From: an uncultured Aquimarina sp.
GTDB lineage: Bacteria; Bacteroidota; Bacteroidia; Flavobacteriales; Flavobacteriaceae
NCBI GenBank assembly: GCA_947500505.1
Contig: CANMSL010000002.1
Coordinates: forward strand, 372,001 to 436,000
Direction: 5' to 3'
Length of the DNA: 64,000 bases
Shown here: one piece after another, positions 60,695 through 64,000 of the stretch
How positions within the stretch are numbered: the first letter of the stretch is position 1
How the letters are laid out: every line of letters begins with the position of its first letter
Translations under genes and position numbers: made by a program
Notes under the pieces: generated by a model
The model's database searches: none
The model's input: only the letters and a program-made list of their open reading frames with translations
Told to the model about the DNA's origin: nothing

Positions 60695-62443
60695 TTAACG
60701 AATTCCATGCATTAATTTCTTTAACAATGGATTTAAAATCATTATTAAAGCTCCCGCAGCTATTGGAACTACAGTAAATATCAGAAAAAAAGTTGATAAA
60801 TTGTAATTCTCAGTTACCTCATCGATCATTCCTCCTAATGTTCCTGCAGCTTTTTGACCAATTGCTATCGCCAAATACCAGATACCAAACATAAAAGCAA
60901 TCATTCTGCCTGGAACTAATTTACTTAGGTAAGACAATCCAACCGGTGATAAACACAACTCTCCCAGTGTATGGAATAGATAAGCTAATATCAACCAGAC
61001 CATACTTACCGATGCAGTTTTTGCTCCTTGTGGTATGCCAGATGAACCGTAAGCAAGTAAAGCAAAACCAAAACCTAATAAAGCCAATCCAAAACCATAT
61101 TTGAAAGCCGCACTAGGATTATATTTACTCTCCCACCATTTAGAAAATAAAGGAGCTAAAGCTATAATAAAAAATGAATTAAAGATTCCAAACCAAGTTG
61201 CACCTACTTCTGTCGTGTCCTTGTTAAATTCATTGTTCAATTTCCAGACCACAATACCCCAAATTATTATAAAAGATATGGATAACACAACATTAGATAT
61301 AGATATTTTCGAAAATGTCTTTTTAAACAATAAGAATAAAACCCAAGTAATAATAGCCAAAGGAACTACTGTTAAGATAGCATCTATACTTTTAAATATC
61401 AATGCAGAAGAACCTGCGAGATCTCTTACTACATAGTCCCTGGCAAATATATTTAAAGAACCAGCCGCCTGTTCGAACGCCGCCCAAAAGAAAACCGTAA
61501 AAAAAGCAAATATTGCTACCGCAATCATTTCATCTCTAACGATAATACTATATCTAAAAATTCTTGATATAATCAAAAATAAAAATAACAAAATGGCAAA
61601 AACGATGACGACTGTCGAACCTTCATAATCTCCTAAAGTAAAATTAAACAAATTAACATTTCCGATTTTGGACATTGGATCATTGATTAACCAAGTAAAC
61701 CCTATAATTGCACTAACTGCAATTAAAATTTTATCTAATATAGTAAAAGGGTTAAAACTGTCTCCTCTCTCCAGCGCAACTTCCATTTTTCCTTCTTTCT
61801 TTGGTTTTGCTCCTATTTCGCCAAACAAAGGATTTGCTAACCAAAACTGAATCATCCCCAGAAACATAAAAATCCCGGCTAATCCGAAGCCTAGTGCCCA
61901 ACTAAAGTTTTCTCCCAAATACCCGCAAAGCATAATGCCAAAAAAAGCTCCTGCATTTACACCCATGTAGAATATGGTATATGCTCCATCTTTTTTAGCA
62001 TCATTACCCTTATACATTTCTGAAATTATTGATGTAATATTTGGCTTAAAAAGACCTGTTCCTAGTATTAGTAACCCCAATCCAACATACAATGTGATAT
62101 CTGTTTCGAAAGCCATAGAAGCATGCCCTAATGTCATAAATAAACAACCTATAGTCACCGCCCAACGGTACCCTATTATTTTATCGGCTAAATAACCACC
62201 TAATATTGGTGTCAAATATAATAAGGATGCATAGGTTCCTAATAAAGCAGTAGCATGCTCAACAGGCCAATTAGCCCACCCAGGATTTTCTCCAAATAAT
62301 GGTTGGGTAAGAAATAATACCAATAATACTCTCATTCCATAGAACGAAAATCGTTCCCACATCTCTGTGAAAAATAACACAAATAGTCCTGCGGGATGTC
62401 CTAGAACCTTATCTTTAAATAAGTTTTCTATATCTGTATTCAT
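60695..62443 (-). CDS. POT/PTR-family proton-coupled peptide transporter
   Basis: The 582-residue protein is a 14-helix MFS carrier with the POT signatures: EMWERFSFYGMRVLLVLFLT (about 28-47, including the ExxER-like segment), GRLFKPNITS-like GLFKPNITSIISEMY, and FYMGVNAGAFFGIMLCGYLG (PTR2 signature, about 165). It takes up di- and tripeptides with protons. It is the second of two tandem paralogues, 18 bases after the first, with an AT dinucleotide run directly before its start codon. Confidence 0.94.
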   Translation of the reverse strand: MNTDIENLFKDKVLGHPAGLFVLFFTEMWERFSFYGMRVLLVLFLTQPLFGENPGWANWPVEHATALLGTYASLLYLTPILGGYLADKIIGYRWAVTIGCLFMTLGHASMAFETDITLYVGLGLLILGTGLFKPNITSIISEMYKGNDAKKDGAYTIFYMGVNAGAFFGIMLCGYLGENFSWALGFGLAGIFMFLGMIQFWLANPLFGEIGAKPKKEGKMEVALERGDSFNPFTILDKILIAVSAIIGFTWLINDPMSKIGNVNLFNFTLGDYEGSTVVIVFAILLFLFLIISRIFRYSIIVRDEMIAVAIFAFFTVFFWAAFEQAAGSLNIFARDYVVRDLAGSSALIFKSIDAILTVVPLAIITWVLFLLFKKTFSKISISNVVLSISFIIIWGIVVWKLNNEFNKDTTEVGATWFGIFNSFFIIALAPLFSKWWESKYNPSAAFKYGFGLALLGFGFALLAYGSSGIPQGAKTASVSMVWLILAYLFHTLGELCLSPVGLSYLSKLVPGRMIAFMFGIWYLAIAIGQKAAGTLGGMIDEVTENYNLSTFFLIFTVVPIAAGALIMILNPLLKKLMHGIR

Positions 62444-62456
62444 ATATATATATATA
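62444..62456. repeat. AT dinucleotide run before the transporter start
   Basis: Alternating A and T fill 62442-62456, occupying almost the whole 18-base spacer between the two transporter genes and the position of any ribosome-binding site. Confidence 0.7.
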
Positions 62457-62461
62457 GAATT

Positions 62462-64000
62462 TTAGTTGTCCGCTAATTCAAAACCTTCAGTTTCTTCGTC
62501 ATAAGTACTTTCTCTAAGATCTTCAGCTTTATGAGTTAATCTTTTTAAAGGTTTAAGTAAAGAAATAACTAATATTCCAAAAATCACACAGAAGATTGTT
62601 ATACCACTAAAAATGGTTAATTCTCCAGCCTTTGAAGCAGATTCCCCAATCAATCCCGCAACTTTATTCCCAAGTCCTGTTGCTGCAAAATAAACACCCA
62701 TCATTAAAGCACCGTACTTGACCGGAGCCAACTTCGTAATAAAAGATAGTGCAACAGGTGATGCACATAGTTCACCGATTGTATGGAATAAATATGCAAG
62801 TGCTAACCAATACATTGCTGATTCTCCAATTTTCTCGTATTGCATTGAAGCAAATACCATAAAAACAAATCCTAGGCCCATTATTATAACACCATTTGCC
62901 ATCTTAAATAAGGATGATGCTTCTTTACCTTTATTTTTCCACCATAACCAAAAATTAGCTACTGGTACGGCAAATAATATAATATAAAAAGGATTGAAAA
63001 ATTGAAAAACCGCAGCAGGTATTTCGTAACCTAAAAACATTCTATTAGTTCTGTTTTCGGCATAAAGATTCATTAATCCTCCTGCTTGTTCAAAAGCTCC
63101 CCAAAATACTATAACAATAATAAACGAAAGAAGTAATACAATATATCTGTCCTTTTCCACTTTAGATTTCAAATCACCATATATTGTTACCATCATACCT
63201 ACTACTAAAGAAAGAAATAGAAAGAATATTATATATGCTAATTTCTGATTTTCAATAAATTGATAAGCTACTAAGGATGAAGTTATACTGAGAACTAATG
63301 TAACAGCTAAGGGCATCTTAGATGAGAACTGTGTTTTAAAAATTTGTCCTATCGAAACATCCTCTTCTTTCTTTTCCATAGTCTTTAAAGGCTTATTTCC
63401 AACATGAACAATATATTTTTGTCCCGCCATATAGACAGCCTGACCTAGCACCATTCCTATTGCAGCTAAACCAAAACCTGCATGCCATCCATAGGAATCA
63501 GCTACTACTGCAACTACTAAACTAGCAAGAGCAGCTCCAACATTGATGCCTATATAAAAAATAGAAAAACCTTTATCTCTTCGTTCGTCTCCTTGCTTGT
63601 ACAGACCTCCTACAAGTGTAGAAATATTTGGCTTTAACATTCCAACACCACAAATAATTAGTGCTAGTCCGGTATAAAAAGCCCAATACTCCTCTATCGA
63701 GAGAATACCATGACCCGCGACCAAAAGTAATCCACCTATCATTACGGCTCGTTTCTGGCCTATTATTTTATCGGCAATTATACCACCGGGAATTGATGCT
63801 ACATAGACCAACATAGTATACCATCCATAAAGTGAAAGTGCTTCCGCATCAAGCCAACCCAATCCGGGATTATCCCCAACTGTTTGAGCTGTCAAATAAA
63901 GAACCAGTATTCCTCTCATCCCATAGTAAGAAAATCTTTCCCACATTTCTGTTAAGAACAATATATATAATCCTACCGGATGTCCAAAAAGCTCTTTTTG
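62462..64000 (-). CDS. POT/PTR-family peptide transporter, 5' end outside the window
   Basis: The frame is open to base 64000, where it begins QKELFGHPVGLYILF before EMWERFSYYGMRGILVLYLT, so the start lies beyond the window; an internal TTG at 63961 is not the start. The visible 512 residues contain the PTR2 signature FYIGINVGAALASLVVAVVA, GMLKPNISTLVGGLYKQG, and the late GELCASPVALSFITKLAP. It is paralogous to the next gene and co-transcribed with it. Confidence 0.93.
   Translation of the reverse strand, partial: QKELFGHPVGLYILFLTEMWERFSYYGMRGILVLYLTAQTVGDNPGLGWLDAEALSLYGWYTMLVYVASIPGGIIADKIIGQKRAVMIGGLLLVAGHGILSIEEYWAFYTGLALIICGVGMLKPNISTLVGGLYKQGDERRDKGFSIFYIGINVGAALASLVVAVVADSYGWHAGFGLAAIGMVLGQAVYMAGQKYIVHVGNKPLKTMEKKEEDVSIGQIFKTQFSSKMPLAVTLVLSITSSLVAYQFIENQKLAYIIFFLFLSLVVGMMVTIYGDLKSKVEKDRYIVLLLSFIIVIVFWGAFEQAGGLMNLYAENRTNRMFLGYEIPAAVFQFFNPFYIILFAVPVANFWLWWKNKGKEASSLFKMANGVIIMGLGFVFMVFASMQYEKIGESAMYWLALAYLFHTIGELCASPVALSFITKLAPVKYGALMMGVYFAATGLGNKVAGLIGESASKAGELTIFSGITIFCVIFGILVISLLKPLKRLTHKAEDLRESTYDEETEGFELADN

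Overview
The window looks like chromosome of a marine Flavobacteriaceae bacterium (Bacteroidota). It is AT-rich, promoter candidates fit the Bacteroidota -7 consensus TAnnTTTG, ribosome-binding sites are weak, and lineage-typical neighbourhoods are present: purH-mreBCD-mrdA-rodA, rpoN next to a PorT-like barrel and ExbB/ExbD genes, and an ECF sigma factor with a TPR anti-sigma candidate. The genus is not provable from the sequence; an Aquimarina-like organism is a guess.

Layout. 1-5.4 kb: a membrane-stress locus (PspA/IM30, YbjQ-like protein, YqiJ-like OB-fold protein, YqiK-like flotillin, several small membrane proteins), continued by a 1675-residue DUF3686-type AAA ATPase at 6-11 kb. 5.4-12.2 kb also carries palindromic REP-like repeats wrapped around three small GIY-YIG nuclease genes; two of these lie in a tandem duplication with a third, collapsed copy. 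12.3-14.2 kb: MarR regulator, acetyltransferase, and a lipoprotein with two CBM21-like modules. 14.2-15.3 kb: a repeat-rich gap. 15.3-18.3 kb: lipoprotein, membrane protein, histidine kinase and response regulator. 18.6-25.8 kb: rpoN, a PAP2-like membrane protein, a PorT-like barrel, two ExbD pairs and ExbB. 25.9-28 kb: tRNA-Ser(GGA), asparaginase, TatD. 28.4-36 kb: ECF sigma and anti-sigma candidate divergent from a lipoprotein, PKD protein, TPR-CHAT protease and retropepsin-like protease. 36.2-45.7 kb: ABC permease, purH, the elongasome operon and a secreted nuclease. 46-51.4 kb: a VKOR/thioredoxin fusion, an OppC-like permease and a tail-specific protease. 51.5-57.4 kb: surE, lpxB, an NlpC/P60 lipoprotein and a ComEC-like protein. 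57.4-64 kb: a serine hydrolase, a thioredoxin-fold protein and two POT-family peptide transporters, the second cut by the window end.

How the genes work together: much of the window concerns the envelope, with housekeeping genes (purH, ansA, TatD, tRNA) between. The least explained signals are the pairing of each GIY-YIG gene type with its own palindromic repeat family, repeats of the same kind kept in frame inside the giant ATPase, and a sigma/anti-sigma pair divergent from an envelope TPR-CHAT plus aspartic protease module. No CRISPR array, prophage, complete insertion sequence or rRNA was seen.
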